A DNA stretch of 64,000 nt from Roseivivax marinus (GTDB lineage: Bacteria; Pseudomonadota; Alphaproteobacteria; Rhodobacterales; Rhodobacteraceae). The notes beneath the pieces are model-generated. The model made no database searches, was not told the DNA's origin, and saw nothing but the letters and a program-made list of their open reading frames with translations. Shown here piece after piece: positions 28,726 to 38,754 of this stretch. The stretch lies in assembly GCF_900109705.1 (NCBI RefSeq), contig NZ_FOAI01000001.1:310001-374000 (forward strand), written 5' to 3'. Each line of letters starts with the position of its first letter. The stretch's first letter is position 1. The position numbers and the translations under genes were made by a program.

Positions 28726-30012
28726 TTGTCCGGGGTGACGGGCAGCCTCGACGCGCGTTTCGCCGCCGAGATGGGCCGGCTGCTCGGTCCGGACTTACCC
28801 CCGGCGCTTGGGGTGGCGGTGTCGGGCGGCGGCGACTCCATGGCCATGCTGGCACTGGCGCACAACTGGGCGCGGGTGTGGGGCGTGCCGCTCCATGTGG
28901 TGACCGTCGATCATGGGCTTCGGGCCGAAAGTGCGGACGAGGCCGCGATGGTCGCCGGCGAGTGCGCCCTGCTCGGGCATCCCCACGACATCCTGACATG
29001 GGAGCGGTCCGGTGACCCGACCGGAAACCTCATGGACGCCGCCCGCCGCGCCCGGCTCGGGCTGATCGACGGCTGGCGCGGCGCGATTGACCACGTGCTC
29101 ATGGCGCACACCCAGGACGACGTGGCCGAAACCTTCGTCATGCGGCTGGCGCGAGGCGCGGGCGTGGACGGGCTGGCCGCGATGGCGCCGCTGCGCCGGG
29201 TCGAGAGCGCGCGGGGGCCGTGGCACGTGGTGCGGCCATGCCTGAGCATGGGGCGGGAAGAACTGCGGCACTACGTCCGCACGCTTCAGGTGCCCTGGGC
29301 CGAGGATCCGACCAACGCGGACCCTGCCTACGAGCGGGCGCGCATTCGCGCGCAGAGCGCCGCTCTGGCAGCGGTTGGGCTTGACGCCGCCGCGCTCGCC
29401 GCGACCGCCACGCGGCTCGCGCGGTCGAAAGAGGCGCTGTCGGCGCGGGCGGCCGAGGCGGCGGCATGGATCGTCGAGACCGAACCCCGGACCGGTGCGC
29501 TGCGGATCGGCCGCGACGCCTTCGCGGCGCTCGACCGCGACACCCAGCTGCGGCTACTGGGAGGTGCTTTGAGGTGGGTCGGCGGCGCCGAGTACGCGCC
29601 CCGGTCTGTGCCGCTGGAAGCGCTGGCGGATCGCCTGCTGGCGGGCGGCGGAGGCACCCTCGCGGGCTGTGAAGTGACCTGTGGACGCGAGGTCATTCAC
29701 GTCTTTCGCGAATATGCGGCGGTGGCCGATCACGTGGCGGCGCCCGGCGCGCTCTGGGACGGACGCTGGCGGCTCGACGGGCCGGACCGCGCGGAGGTCC
29801 GTGCGCTGGGTCAGCCGGGCTGGGAGCAGGCCTTGCCGTGGCGCGATGCAGACACGGCCCCGCCCCACCGACGCGCGCTGGGGCTGCCCGCGCTCTGGGA
29901 CGGCGGGACCCTGCTCGCCTGCCCGGCGCTTGCGCCCGGATCCGCCGAGGGGCTCTCGTTCCACCCGCCCCGTGGCGCCATGACGCTGGATGCTTTCCTG
30001 CTTTCCGATTGA
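28726..30012 (+). CDS. tilS: tRNA(Ile)-lysidine synthase
   Basis: A 428-residue PP-loop ATPase that adds lysine to C34 of the tRNA-Ile with anticodon CAU, so that it reads AUA. The PP-loop SGGGDS is at 33-38. The conserved VDHGLRAES and [18 protein letters not shown] segments follow. The start is uncertain: TTG 28726 is taken, with GTG 28735 as alternative, and neither has a strong ribosome site. It lies 7 bases after cpoB, so translation may depend on coupling. Confidence 0.9.
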   Translation: MSGVTGSLDARFAAEMGRLLGPDLPPALGVAVSGGGDSMAMLALAHNWARVWGVPLHVVTVDHGLRAESADEAAMVAGECALLGHPHDILTWERSGDPTGNLMDAARRARLGLIDGWRGAIDHVLMAHTQDDVAETFVMRLARGAGVDGLAAMAPLRRVESARGPWHVVRPCLSMGREELRHYVRTLQVPWAEDPTNADPAYERARIRAQSAALAAVGLDAAALAATATRLARSKEALSARAAEAAAWIVETEPRTGALRIGRDAFAALDRDTQLRLLGGALRWVGGAEYAPRSVPLEALADRLLAGGGGTLAGCEVTCGREVIHVFREYAAVADHVAAPGALWDGRWRLDGPDRAEVRALGQPGWEQALPWRDADTAPPHRRALGLPALWDGGTLLACPALAPGSAEGLSFHPPRGAMTLDAFLLSD

Positions 30013-30100
30013 ACCGGCCCCCTTGATCCTTATGTTAGTCCAAAGCCTGCCGCGGCGCGCCGCGCGCGGGGGCACCGGTTTTCCGTTAGGAGGTCCTTTC

Positions 30101-32023
30101 GTGGGCAACGCGCGCAACATCGCCTTTTGGGTCGTGCTCTTCCTGCTCGTCCTGGCGCTCTTCAACCTGTTCTCGGGCGGCGGCTCGACCCTGCAAAGTC
30201 GCGAGGTCAGCTACACCGAGTTCGTCCAGCGCGTGGAGGACGATTCCGTCCAGTCCGCGACGATCGACGGCGAACGGGTACGCTTCCGCTCGGCCGATGG
30301 TCAGGACTACATCACCGTCAAGCCGGAGGACGCCGAGGTCACGCAGCTTCTGGTCGACAATGGCGTGACCGTGCGGGCCGAGCAGCAGGAACAGTCCGGC
30401 TTCCAGTCGTTCCTGATCTCGCTCCTGCCGTTCCTTCTGCTGATCGGCGTCTGGATCTACTTCATGAACCGGATGCAGGGCGGCGGACGCGGCGGGGCCA
30501 TGGGCTTCGGCAAGTCCAAGGCCAAGATGCTGACCGAGAAGCACGGGCGCGTCACCTTCGACGACGTGGCAGGCATCGACGAGGCCAAGGAGGAACTCGA
30601 GGAGATCGTCGAGTTCCTGCGCAACCCGCAGAAATTCAGCCGCCTCGGCGGCAAGATTCCGAAGGGCGCGCTGCTGGTTGGCCCTCCGGGCACCGGTAAG
30701 ACGCTGCTCGCACGTGCCATCGCGGGCGAGGCGGGCGTTCCGTTCTTCACCATCTCGGGCTCCGACTTCGTCGAGATGTTCGTGGGCGTCGGCGCAAGCC
30801 GCGTGCGCGACATGTTCGAGCAGGCGAAGAAGAACGCGCCCTGCATCGTGTTCATCGACGAGATCGACGCCGTCGGCCGCAACCGAGGCTCGGGCTACGG
30901 CGGCGGCAACGACGAGCGCGAGCAGACGCTGAACCAGCTTCTGGTCGAGATGGACGGCTTCGAGGCCAACGAGGGCGTCATCATCGTCGCGGCCACGAAC
31001 CGCCGCGACGTGCTCGACCCGGCGCTGCTGCGTCCCGGCCGTTTCGACCGCCAGATCACCGTGCCCAATCCCGACATCAAGGGCCGCGAGAAGATCCTGG
31101 GCGTGCACGCCCGCAAGACCCCGCTGGGACCGGACGTCGACCTGCGCATCATCGCGCGCGGCACGCCGGGCTTCTCGGGTGCGGATCTTGCCAACCTCGT
31201 GAACGAAGCGGCACTGATGGCCGCGCGTGTCGGTCGGCGCTTCGTGACCATGGTCGATTTCGAGAACGCGAAGGACAAGGTGATGATGGGCTCCGAGCGC
31301 CGCTCGATGGTCCTCACCCCCGAGCAGAAGGAAAAGACCGCCTACCACGAGGCGGGTCACGCCATCGTCGGTCTGACGTTGCCGCAGTGCGATCCCGTCT
31401 ACAAGGCGACGATCATCCCGCGCGGTGGTGCGCTTGGCATGGTGGTGTCGCTGCCCGAGATCGACCGTCTCAACTGGCACAAGTCCGAGTGCGAGGAAAA
31501 GCTGGCCATGACCATGGCGGGCAAGGCGGCCGAGATCATCAAGTACGGTGACGACATGGTGTCGAACGGCCCCGCCGGCGATATCCAGCAGGCGTCGGCG
31601 CTGGCGCGCGCGATGGTTCTGCGTTGGGGCATGTCCGACAAGATCGGCAACATCGACTACGCCGAGGCGCACGAGGGCTACCAGGGAAACACCGCCGGCC
31701 TGTCGGTCAGCGCCCACACCAAGGAGCTGATCGAGGATGAGGTCCGTCGCTTCATCGCCGAAGCCTACGACCGTGCCTATGACATCCTGACGACCAACAA
31801 GGACGGGTGGGAGCGCCTCGCTCAAGGTCTTCTCGAGTACGAGACCCTGACCGGCGAAGAGATCAAGCGGGTGATGAACGGCGAACCGCCGAACTCGGGT
31901 GACGACGACGAGGGCGCGGGCGAGTCGCCCGACGACACGCCGTCCGTCACGGCGATCCCCAAGACCAAGCCCAAGTCCAAGCCTGCGGGCGACGGCGGAC
32001 TGGAGCCCGAGCCGACCGCATGA
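30101..32023 (+). CDS. ftsH: ATP-dependent zinc metalloprotease FtsH
   Basis: A 640-residue membrane AAA+ protease that degrades misfolded membrane proteins and regulators such as RpoH. Two membrane helices (about 8-24 and 103-122) flank the periplasmic domain. Walker A GPPGTGKT is at 194-201, Walker B FIDEIDA at 251-257, the SRH region ends in RPGRFDRQI, and the zinc site HEAGH is at 416-420. The start is GTG 30101, 7 bases after a perfect AGGAGG. The acidic C-terminal tail is longer than usual. tam overlaps its stop by 4 bases. Confidence 0.97.
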   Translation: MGNARNIAFWVVLFLLVLALFNLFSGGGSTLQSREVSYTEFVQRVEDDSVQSATIDGERVRFRSADGQDYITVKPEDAEVTQLLVDNGVTVRAEQQEQSGFQSFLISLLPFLLLIGVWIYFMNRMQGGGRGGAMGFGKSKAKMLTEKHGRVTFDDVAGIDEAKEELEEIVEFLRNPQKFSRLGGKIPKGALLVGPPGTGKTLLARAIAGEAGVPFFTISGSDFVEMFVGVGASRVRDMFEQAKKNAPCIVFIDEIDAVGRNRGSGYGGGNDEREQTLNQLLVEMDGFEANEGVIIVAATNRRDVLDPALLRPGRFDRQITVPNPDIKGREKILGVHARKTPLGPDVDLRIIARGTPGFSGADLANLVNEAALMAARVGRRFVTMVDFENAKDKVMMGSERRSMVLTPEQKEKTAYHEAGHAIVGLTLPQCDPVYKATIIPRGGALGMVVSLPEIDRLNWHKSECEEKLAMTMAGKAAEIIKYGDDMVSNGPAGDIQQASALARAMVLRWGMSDKIGNIDYAEAHEGYQGNTAGLSVSAHTKELIEDEVRRFIAEAYDRAYDILTTNKDGWERLAQGLLEYETLTGEEIKRVMNGEPPNSGDDDEGAGESPDDTPSVTAIPKTKPKSKPAGDGGLEPEPTA

Positions 32024-32811
32024 GCGACGCGACGACCGCGCCCGACACCGATTGGGACCCCGGAATCTACTTCAGGTTCCGGGGTCTTCGCTTGCGCCCC
32101 GCGTTGGATCTTCTGCGCGCGGTAGGCCCGCTGCCCGAAGGGTGCGTGGTCGACCTCGGCTGCGGAGCGGGGTCTGTGGGCCCGGCGCTCGGGCAGTTGC
32201 GTCGTCGGCTGATCGGGGTCGATGCCAGCCCCTCCATGCTGGAGAAGGCGCGGCTTACCGGCGTGTACGATGCGCTGCACGAGGCGGACCTCGCGTCCTG
32301 GCGGCCGGACGAGCCTGCCTCCCTGATCTTCGCCAACGCGTCGCTGCATTGGGTCGGGAACCACCCGACGCTGCTGCCGGCGCTGATCGATGCGCTGTCG
32401 CCCGGCGGGGTCCTCGCGGTCCAGCTTCCGAACCAGAACAACGCGCCATCCCATCGTCTGTGGGTGCAGATCGCCGAAGAGATGTTCCCCGACCAGGTGG
32501 ACGCCAAGAAAATGCCGCGCATCCTGTTGCCGGCCGAGTATTTCCGCCTGCTCGCACCGCTCGGTCGCGTGACGGTGTGGGAGACGGAGTACTACCAGGA
32601 ACTCGCGCCGGACGGCGAGGGCCACCCGGTGCGGCGCTTCACCGAGGGCACCTATGCCCGCCCCGTGCTCTCGTCGCTCTCTGAAGGCCAGCAGGCACAA
32701 CTGGTCGCGGCCTATGAGCGCGTCATCGGCAAAGCCTACCCCAAGGATGCGCGCGGCACGGTGCTCTTTCCTTTCCGGCGACTTTTCATCACCTTGCACC
32801 GCGACGGCTGA
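32020..32811 (+). CDS. tam: Trans-aconitate 2-methyltransferase-like SAM methyltransferase
   Basis: A 263-residue class I methyltransferase. Motif I is DLGCGAG at 45-51, with [22 protein letters not shown] and [20 protein letters not shown] following as in Tam. Tam methylates trans-aconitate, a spontaneous inhibitor of aconitase; this substrate is inferred from family resemblance. The start overlaps the ftsH stop (ATGA), implying coupling. Confidence 0.85.
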   Translation: MSDATTAPDTDWDPGIYFRFRGLRLRPALDLLRAVGPLPEGCVVDLGCGAGSVGPALGQLRRRLIGVDASPSMLEKARLTGVYDALHEADLASWRPDEPASLIFANASLHWVGNHPTLLPALIDALSPGGVLAVQLPNQNNAPSHRLWVQIAEEMFPDQVDAKKMPRILLPAEYFRLLAPLGRVTVWETEYYQELAPDGEGHPVRRFTEGTYARPVLSSLSEGQQAQLVAAYERVIGKAYPKDARGTVLFPFRRLFITLHRDG

Positions 32812-32854
32812 GGGCGTTTCTCCCGCGGCCCGCATGCCCGAGGGAGATTGCACC

Positions 32855-33454
32855 ATGCCCGCCCTGAAACCCACCGAGTTCGGTGCCCGCGTCACGTGGC
32901 TCGGCCTGGTGCCGACGGAAGGCGACGACATCCGCTCGTCGCCCGCCGAGGCGCTGTCCCTCGGCTGGGAGGGCATCGCGGGCGAGCGGCACGCGGGCGT
33001 GACCCGACCATCCTGTTCACGCGTGACCTCGCAGCATCCGCGCGGCACCGAGATCCGCAACGTTCGCCAGCTCTCCGTGGTCGCGGCCGAGGACCTCGCC
33101 GCGATCGCCGCGCGGATCGGGCTCGGGGCCTTGCCGCCGGAATGGCTGGGCGCGACGCTGGTGGTCGAGGGGCTGCCGGATCTCACCCATGTGCCGCCGT
33201 CCTCGCGGCTGCAGGGCCCGGATGGGGTGACGCTTGTCGTCGACATGGAGAACCGCCCCTGCCACCTGCCGAGCCGCGAGATCGAGCGCGAGGCGCCGGG
33301 CGTAGGCGGCCGGTTCAAGCGCGCGGCCGAGGGCCGGCGCGGGGTCACGGCGTGGGTAGAGCGCCCGGGAACGCTGTCTCTCGGTGACCGGCTGGCGCTG
33401 CACGTTCCGGACCAGCGTCTCTGGGCGCATCACGAGGCGATCGCGCCCAAATAG
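32855..33454 (+). CDS. MOSC domain protein
   Basis: A 199-residue protein with a MOSC beta-barrel. Marks are GERHAGVTRPS near the start, NVRQLSVVAAEDL, and the cysteine segment DMENRPCHLP that corresponds to the sulfur-carrying cysteine of MOSC proteins. The domain occurs in molybdenum cofactor sulfurase and in YiiM-type reductases. No molybdenum enzyme is close by, so the role is open. An AGGGAG ribosome site precedes ATG 32855. Confidence 0.82.
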   Translation: MPALKPTEFGARVTWLGLVPTEGDDIRSSPAEALSLGWEGIAGERHAGVTRPSCSRVTSQHPRGTEIRNVRQLSVVAAEDLAAIAARIGLGALPPEWLGATLVVEGLPDLTHVPPSSRLQGPDGVTLVVDMENRPCHLPSREIEREAPGVGGRFKRAAEGRRGVTAWVERPGTLSLGDRLALHVPDQRLWAHHEAIAPK

Positions 33455-33487
33455 CCGTATGTCCTTCGGGCTCCGTGCCGCGAGGGC

Positions 33488-33904
33488 TCAGGGATCGACC
33501 GGGACCAGCGTGCCGGTCAGAAGCGCAACCTGCCGTTCCGCCCCGTCGCGGCGGGCGAAAACCTCTCCGAGCACCACGATCAGTCGCTTGCCCGGCTTGA
33601 TGACCCGCGCCCGCGCGATCAACGCATCGCCCACCGAGGGCGACATCAGGTTCACCTTGATCTCGGCGGTCACGACCTCGCGGTCGGCGGGCAGGGTGGA
33701 GAGCGCCGCGTAGCCCATGGCGCTGTCGGCAAGGCCGAAGGGCAGGGCGGCATGGCCGTAGCCATGCTGCTGGGAAGCGAGCGCGAGGATGGGCGCCTCG
33801 ATTTCGCAGCGTCCGTCGGCGCAGCTCAGGAGCATGGCGCCGAAGGTCTTCATCATGCCCTGCCGTTCGAAGCTGGCGGCGAGGTGGGGCGCGATGGCGC
33901 TCAT
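33488..33904 (-). CDS. PaaI family hotdog thioesterase
   Basis: A 138-residue hotdog-fold protein of the PaaI group. The segment QHGYGHAALPFGLADSAMGYAAL holds the usual active-site region, followed by VTAEIKVNLMSPSVGDALIARARVIKPGKRL. It should hydrolyse an acyl- or aryl-CoA. The start ATG at 33904 overlaps the pdeM stop at 33901 (ATGA), so the two are translated together although their functions look unrelated. Confidence 0.85.
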   Translation of the reverse strand: MSAIAPHLAASFERQGMMKTFGAMLLSCADGRCEIEAPILALASQQHGYGHAALPFGLADSAMGYAALSTLPADREVVTAEIKVNLMSPSVGDALIARARVIKPGKRLIVVLGEVFARRDGAERQVALLTGTLVPVDP

Positions 33905-34596
33905 GATGCGCGCCGGCGCGGCTGCTGCGCCCGCGGCATCGGAAGGCGCGCGGGCTTCGGACCGCAGAGGATCGCCTGTGCGTCCGCGTCCATCAGGGCC
34001 GACAGGACCGGCGATCGCGTGCAGAGCCCACCCGTGTAGGCACCGTAGGCCGGCATCACCAGGCGGCGAGAATCCACGAGGAAACAGGGCCGCGACAGCG
34101 TCCGACCGCGCAGCGCGATGCGGGCCTTGGGGTGGTAGTGGCCCGAGACCTCTCCGCCGCCATGGGCATCGGCCTGCGCGATGTGACGGAAGTGCAGTGC
34201 GCCGTGGCGCGCCTCGCGCAGGTGGGTGCCGCCGAGGCCGACGGGGCCGGGATCGTGATTGCCCTCGACCCAGGTCCACTCGCGGCCGGCCTGCAGGCGG
34301 GTGATCCAGGCGCGTTCGTCCTCGGGCAGGACGGCGCCGATCTCGGCGGTGTCGAAGCTGTCGCCAAGGCAGATCACGCGGGTCGCGCCCGTGGCGTCGA
34401 GATCCGTGGCCAGCCGGGTCAGCGTCTCGCGCGCGTCGTAGGGCGGCAACGCGGCGCCGCCCCCGGCCGAGAGCCGGGCGCACTTGCCGAGGTGAAGGTC
34501 CGACACGACCAGCAGCCCGTGCGCCGGCCAGTAGAGTGCGCCGGAGCCGAGCGCTTCGAGCGTCGCGCCGTGGAAAGTAAAGGCAAGCCGGTTCAT
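33901..34596 (-). CDS. pdeM: Ligase-associated DNA damage response endonuclease PdeM
   Basis: A 231-residue calcineurin-like metallophosphoesterase. The metal motifs are VSDLHLGK (Asp33, His35), LGDSFD, EGNHD and SGHYHPK, in the PdeM arrangement. In other bacteria this protein sits with a DEXH helicase, an exonuclease and an ATP-dependent DNA ligase in a DNA damage cluster. Here the helicase is 1.0 kb upstream on the same strand, with a PACE exporter gene between. Ligase and exonuclease are not in the window. Confidence 0.85.
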   Translation of the reverse strand: MNRLAFTFHGATLEALGSGALYWPAHGLLVVSDLHLGKCARLSAGGGAALPPYDARETLTRLATDLDATGATRVICLGDSFDTAEIGAVLPEDERAWITRLQAGREWTWVEGNHDPGPVGLGGTHLREARHGALHFRHIAQADAHGGGEVSGHYHPKARIALRGRTLSRPCFLVDSRRLVMPAYGAYTGGLCTRSPVLSALMDADAQAILCGPKPARLPMPRAQQPRRRAS

Positions 34597-34637
34597 GCTT
34601 TGTTTCTTGCCCCGGCTGCGCGCACGGCGCAAGGGGG

Positions 34638-35066
34638 CTACCGCGCGCCCTGCCATTCGGGCAGCGGGAAGGCGCGGTCGTAGGCCCAGTTGAAGCCCAT
34701 CGCGTAGACCACGTAGAAGGCCGACACGCCCAGGTTCATGGCGAGCGCCGCACCGACACCGATCTGCAGGTAGGCCATGAAGACCGGCACCAGTGCAAGG
34801 ATCAGGCCGGTCTCGAACGCGATGGCATGAAGGACGCGCATCGGCGGCGTCTTGTAGGTCGACCGGCCGAGCCGCACGAGAAGCCTGTCGACGGCGAGGT
34901 TGAAAACGTAGTTCCACGCCATCGCCACGGTCGCGCTGAGCGCGATGACGACGAAGCTCTCGTGCAGCTCCAGCCCGAAGATCCAGGCGGCGGCCGGGGT
35001 CACGATGGTCAGGGCGATGGCTTCGAATAGAATGGCGTGGCGGATGCGATCGCGCGGGCTGCGCAT
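34638..35066 (-). CDS. PACE family efflux transporter
   Basis: A 142-residue membrane protein with four helices in two bacterial transmembrane pair (BTP) repeats. The first repeat starts RDRIRHAILFEAIAL and ends WNYVFNLAVDRL. The second starts RVLHAIAFETGLIL and ends FNWAYDRAFP. The acidic residue in the first helix (FEAIAL) matches the proton-coupling glutamate of AceI. PACE proteins export chlorhexidine or related biocides and perhaps short polyamines. It lies between the helicase and pdeM on the same strand. Confidence 0.9.
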   Translation of the reverse strand: MRSPRDRIRHAILFEAIALTIVTPAAAWIFGLELHESFVVIALSATVAMAWNYVFNLAVDRLLVRLGRSTYKTPPMRVLHAIAFETGLILALVPVFMAYLQIGVGAALAMNLGVSAFYVVYAMGFNWAYDRAFPLPEWQGAR

Positions 35067-35620
35067 GGGGGACCTCCTGTCCGTATGTGCCGGGTCGTCC
35101 CGGCCGGGCGCCCGGACCCTGTCGGGCCGCGGGGGAGGTCGTCCTCGCTTGCGACGCTCGATATGGGGAGCGGTGGCACCCGGTCAAGACGCCGCGGGGC
35201 CGGCCCACGCGCCCGCCCACCCACCCCGCGCGGGCCGTCCCCGCACCTTGCCCGGTGGCAGATTGGTGCGGGTGGGGTGCAACCTTGCCGGGACGCGCTT
35301 GAGGAGCGGGCTGCTTTTTAAGGCGCCGCATCGAGGGTGGGACCGTCCGTCTCCACCTCAAGGACGGGCCGCCTTCGGCGGTCGCTTGCGGCGATCCTTG
35401 ACCCGCAGCCGGACGGCAGGGGCGAGCGTGGCGGGGCCCGGCGGTGGGCGGTTCGTCGTGGACTGGTGGGGCTGGCAAGTGAACCACGTGGCGCCGTTGC
35501 CGAGCGTCCGCGCGCTCCGGTCAGACGCGGGGCCATGTGATCCGGCAGTGCGGCCATTCGATCCGGTCCGGGGCCCTAGTGTCGTATGCGAGCCGAGCCT
35601 GTGTTTGCCCGCGGCCGATC
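35067..35620. other. Gene-free GC-rich stretch with nested hairpin
   Basis: About 554 bases between the helicase stop and the PACE gene. At 35358-35401 the outer arms TCAAGGA and TCCTTGA enclose a smaller hairpin around CCGCCTTCGGCGG. This could be a terminator of the helicase transcript or a structured leader. The rest holds no gene I can support. A promoter for PACE should be here but is not obvious. Confidence 0.45.
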
Positions 35621-38065
35621 TCAGGACGGGATCGGGCGGCGCGGTTTCGGGGCGGTGTCGACCTGCGCGAGGCCGGATTCGTCGAGAAGCCGGGTGACTT
35701 CCTCCTCCAGCAGGCGCTCGTCGGCGGAGCCGCGGATCGGCACGCGGCCCGGTTCGAGGAACAGCGGCGCGGCCAGCGGCGTCACCCGGGTGAGGCGTTC
35801 GAGGTCGATGCGGTCGCCCACCCGGGCCTTCATCTCGCGGATGCGGTCGAAGTCGACGAGCCCGCGCATGGCCTCTTCGCGCGTGATCTGCATCAGCAGG
35901 TGGTCGGGATCGTATTTCAGCAGCGTGTCGTAGAGAATGTCCGAGGACATCGTCGCCTGCTTGCCGGTCTTGCGTGTGCCCCCGACCTGCCGCTCGAGCA
36001 GCCCGGCGATATGGGCCGAGGCGCGGAAGGTGCGTTTCATCACCGCGTTGCCGGCGAGCCAGCCATCGAGTCCGGCCTCCAGCCGCTCCATGTCGAACAG
36101 CGGGCGCGGGTCGGTCACGGCATCGAGGCCCCAGATCAGCGTGGCGTAGTCGGTGGCGACGAAGCCCATGGGCGCCTGGCCTTCCTCCTCCATCCGCTTG
36201 GTCAGCAGGAGGCCGAGGGTCTGCTGCGCGTTGCGCCCGGCGAAGCCGTACACCACCAGCTGCTCGCGGCCGTCATGGGGAAAGCTCTCGATCAGGAGGC
36301 GGCCCGGCTCGGGCAGGCGCGAGACGTCGCGCTGGAGCTTCAGCCAGTCGGCGGTGTGCGTCGGCAGCTCGGGCCAGTCCTCCTGCTGGCACATCCGCAC
36401 GATCCGGTGCGACAGCTGCGTCGAAGTGGCGAACTTGGTGCCCATGAAGGTGGCGATCTTGGGTTTTTGCGCGGCGTCGCGGCTGACCTCGACGACCATC
36501 TCGCGCAGCCCCTCGTATCGCACGATCTGACCGCCGATCAGGAACGTGTCGCCCTTGGAGAGCTGCGCGGCGAAGCCCTCCTCGACCTCGCCCAGCGGCT
36601 TGCCGCCCCGGCCGCGCATTCGCACCTTGAGCGTGTCGGTGTCCTGGATGGTGCCGATGTTCATGCGAATGCGCTGCGACGCGCGTGGGTCGCGCAGCTG
36701 CCACAGGCCGTCAGGGCGCTGCACGATCCGTCGCCACTGGTCGTAGGCCCGGAGCGCGTAGCCGCCGGTGGCGCAGAAATCGAGGCAGGCGTCGAAACGC
36801 GCGCGGGTCAGGCCGGCGTACGCCCCGGCCGAGATCATCTCGGCGTAGAGCATGTCGGCGTCGAAGGGCCCGGCGCAGGCCGCAATCAGGATGTGCTGGC
36901 AAAGGACGTCGCGCGGACCCGGACCGGGCGGGTCGCCGTCGAGGTCGCGTTCCTTCACCGCCTGCAAGGCGGCCACGCATTCCACCACCTCGAAGCGGTT
37001 CGCGGGCACCAGCAGCGCCTTCGAGGGCGCGTTGTAGCGGTGGTTCGCGCGGCCGATGCGCTGGACCAGCCGCTTGACATTCTTGGGCGCGCCGACCTGG
37101 ATCACGAGGTCCACGTCGCCCCAATCGATGCCGAGGTCGAGCGAGCCAGTGCAGACGATGGCGCGCAGCTCTCCGGCGACCATCGCGGCCTCGACCCGCT
37201 CGCGCTGCGCGCGGTCGAGGCTGCCGTGGTGGATACCGATCGGCAGCGCCTCCTCGTTGGCGAGCCAGAGGTTGTGGAAGAAGATCTCTGCCTGCGCGCG
37301 GGTGTTGTGGAAGATCAGCGTGGTCTTGTGACGTTTCACCTCGTCCAGCACGGCGGGGATCGCGTATTTGGCGCCGCCGCCCGACCAGGGCGGGGGCGTC
37401 TCGGTCACCAGCATCTCGATGTCGGGATCGGGGCCGGGGTCGGCTTCGAGGATCTCGCAGCGGTCGGGGTGTCGGGCGAGCAGGGTGGCGATCCGGTCGG
37501 GGTCGTCCACCGTGGCCGACAGACCGACGCGCCGCAGGTTCGGCGCCAGCGTCTGTAGCCGCGCAAGCGCCAGCATCAACTGATCGCCGCGCTTCGACTC
37601 CGCCAGGGCGTGGATCTCGTCGATCACCACGCGCTCGAGGCCCGCGAACATGCGGTGCGCGTCCTCGTAGGAGGTCAGCAGCGCGAGGCTTTCCGGCGTC
37701 GTCAGCAGGATGTGCGGCGGGTCGGCGCGCTGACGCTTCTTTCGCGAGGCGGGCGTGTCGCCGGTGCGGTCCTCGACCCGGATCGGCAGGTTCGCCTCGG
37801 CGATCGGCGTTCCGAGGTTGCGCTTGATGTCCGCGGCCAGCGCCTTGAGCGGCGAGACGTAGAGCGTGTGGAGCCCGGGTTTCGGCGCCTCCGCAAGCTC
37901 GGCCAGCGTCGGCAGGAAGCCTGCGAGCGTTTTGCCGCCCCCGGTGGGTGCGATCAGCAGGAGCGACGGCGCGGTGGCGCGGTCCAGCATGGCGCGCTGG
38001 TGAGGGTGCAGGTCCCAGCCACGGGTCGCGAACCAGTCGAGGAGGGAGGCGGGCAGATCGGTCAT
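35621..38065 (-). CDS. Ligase-associated DNA damage response DEXH-box helicase (Lhr-like)
   Basis: An 814-residue superfamily 2 helicase of the Lhr group. Walker A PTGGGKT is at 40-46, DEIH at 149-152, and SAT at 183-185. The second RecA domain has IFHNTRAQAE, CTGSLDLGIDWG and QRIGRANHR. A winged-helix and Lhr C-terminal domain follow. The length (about 800) fits the ligase-associated subclass rather than full-size Lhr. It should unwind 3'-tailed duplexes or hybrids during repair. Start ATG 38065. pdeM downstream supports the assignment. Confidence 0.9.
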   Translation of the reverse strand: MTDLPASLLDWFATRGWDLHPHQRAMLDRATAPSLLLIAPTGGGKTLAGFLPTLAELAEAPKPGLHTLYVSPLKALAADIKRNLGTPIAEANLPIRVEDRTGDTPASRKKRQRADPPHILLTTPESLALLTSYEDAHRMFAGLERVVIDEIHALAESKRGDQLMLALARLQTLAPNLRRVGLSATVDDPDRIATLLARHPDRCEILEADPGPDPDIEMLVTETPPPWSGGGAKYAIPAVLDEVKRHKTTLIFHNTRAQAEIFFHNLWLANEEALPIGIHHGSLDRAQRERVEAAMVAGELRAIVCTGSLDLGIDWGDVDLVIQVGAPKNVKRLVQRIGRANHRYNAPSKALLVPANRFEVVECVAALQAVKERDLDGDPPGPGPRDVLCQHILIAACAGPFDADMLYAEMISAGAYAGLTRARFDACLDFCATGGYALRAYDQWRRIVQRPDGLWQLRDPRASQRIRMNIGTIQDTDTLKVRMRGRGGKPLGEVEEGFAAQLSKGDTFLIGGQIVRYEGLREMVVEVSRDAAQKPKIATFMGTKFATSTQLSHRIVRMCQQEDWPELPTHTADWLKLQRDVSRLPEPGRLLIESFPHDGREQLVVYGFAGRNAQQTLGLLLTKRMEEEGQAPMGFVATDYATLIWGLDAVTDPRPLFDMERLEAGLDGWLAGNAVMKRTFRASAHIAGLLERQVGGTRKTGKQATMSSDILYDTLLKYDPDHLLMQITREEAMRGLVDFDRIREMKARVGDRIDLERLTRVTPLAAPLFLEPGRVPIRGSADERLLEEEVTRLLDESGLAQVDTAPKPRRPIPS

Positions 38066-38145
38066 GCGCGGCAATCTATGCGCGCCGCGCGCGATGGAAA
38101 CCTGCGGCTTGATCGCGCGGGCCGCGGGGCGTATCCGCCGCGCCC

Positions 38146-38661
38146 ATGATCCGCAGGACCCACGAAGAGGCCGGCACAAGCTCGGTCGCGCTCTATTCGC
38201 CGTGCGAACGCTATCGCTACGGGCTGGCGCGGACGTGGGACGCGGCGGTGCCGCCGGTGCTGTTCGTCATGCTCAACCCGTCGACAGCCGACGAGCGGCG
38301 CAACGACCCGACCATCCATCGATGCGAGCGCCGGGCGCGAGACTGGGGCTATGGGGGCGTGATGATCGCCAACCTTTTCGCGTGGCGGGCGACGCGTCCG
38401 TCGGACCTGCGCCTGGCCGCGGCACCCGAGGGGCCCGAGAACGCAGCCATCCTGTCGGACTGGCACGCGGAGGCGGGGCGCACGGTGGCGGCCTGGGGCG
38501 TGCACGGCGCGCTGCGCGGGGCCGGGCCGGACTGGGCCGCACGGGCCGGCACGCTGTCGCATCTGGGGCTGACCAAGGCCGGGCACCCGCGCCATCCACT
38601 CTATGTCGGCTACGACGTGACGCCGCGGGACTGGCCGCTGGCGGCGCGCTACGCGAGATAG
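38146..38661 (+). CDS. DUF1643 domain protein
   Basis: A 171-residue protein with the DUF1643 signature: CERYRYGLARTWD, VLFVMLNPSTADE, DPTIHRCERRARDWGYGG and NLFAWRATRP. The family is widespread and uncharacterised. The conserved residues suggest a nucleic-acid or nucleotide enzyme, but that is speculative. It is divergent from the helicase with 80 bases between starts. Confidence 0.85.
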   Translation: MIRRTHEEAGTSSVALYSPCERYRYGLARTWDAAVPPVLFVMLNPSTADERRNDPTIHRCERRARDWGYGGVMIANLFAWRATRPSDLRLAAAPEGPENAAILSDWHAEAGRTVAAWGVHGALRGAGPDWAARAGTLSHLGLTKAGHPRHPLYVGYDVTPRDWPLAARYAR

Positions 38662-38754
38662 AGCGGCGTTAACCCTGAGTACGGGTTTCCGTTGATCCGG
38701 GCGGAACATTTCGGGATCTTCGGTCGGGGAACGTGATGTCTTCGGAGTCGGGTC

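Noticed and set aside
35537-37558. Long open frame antisense to the helicase (673 codons)
   Set aside because: The opposite strand has complete helicase motifs; the antisense product has no recognisable domain and typical shadow composition.
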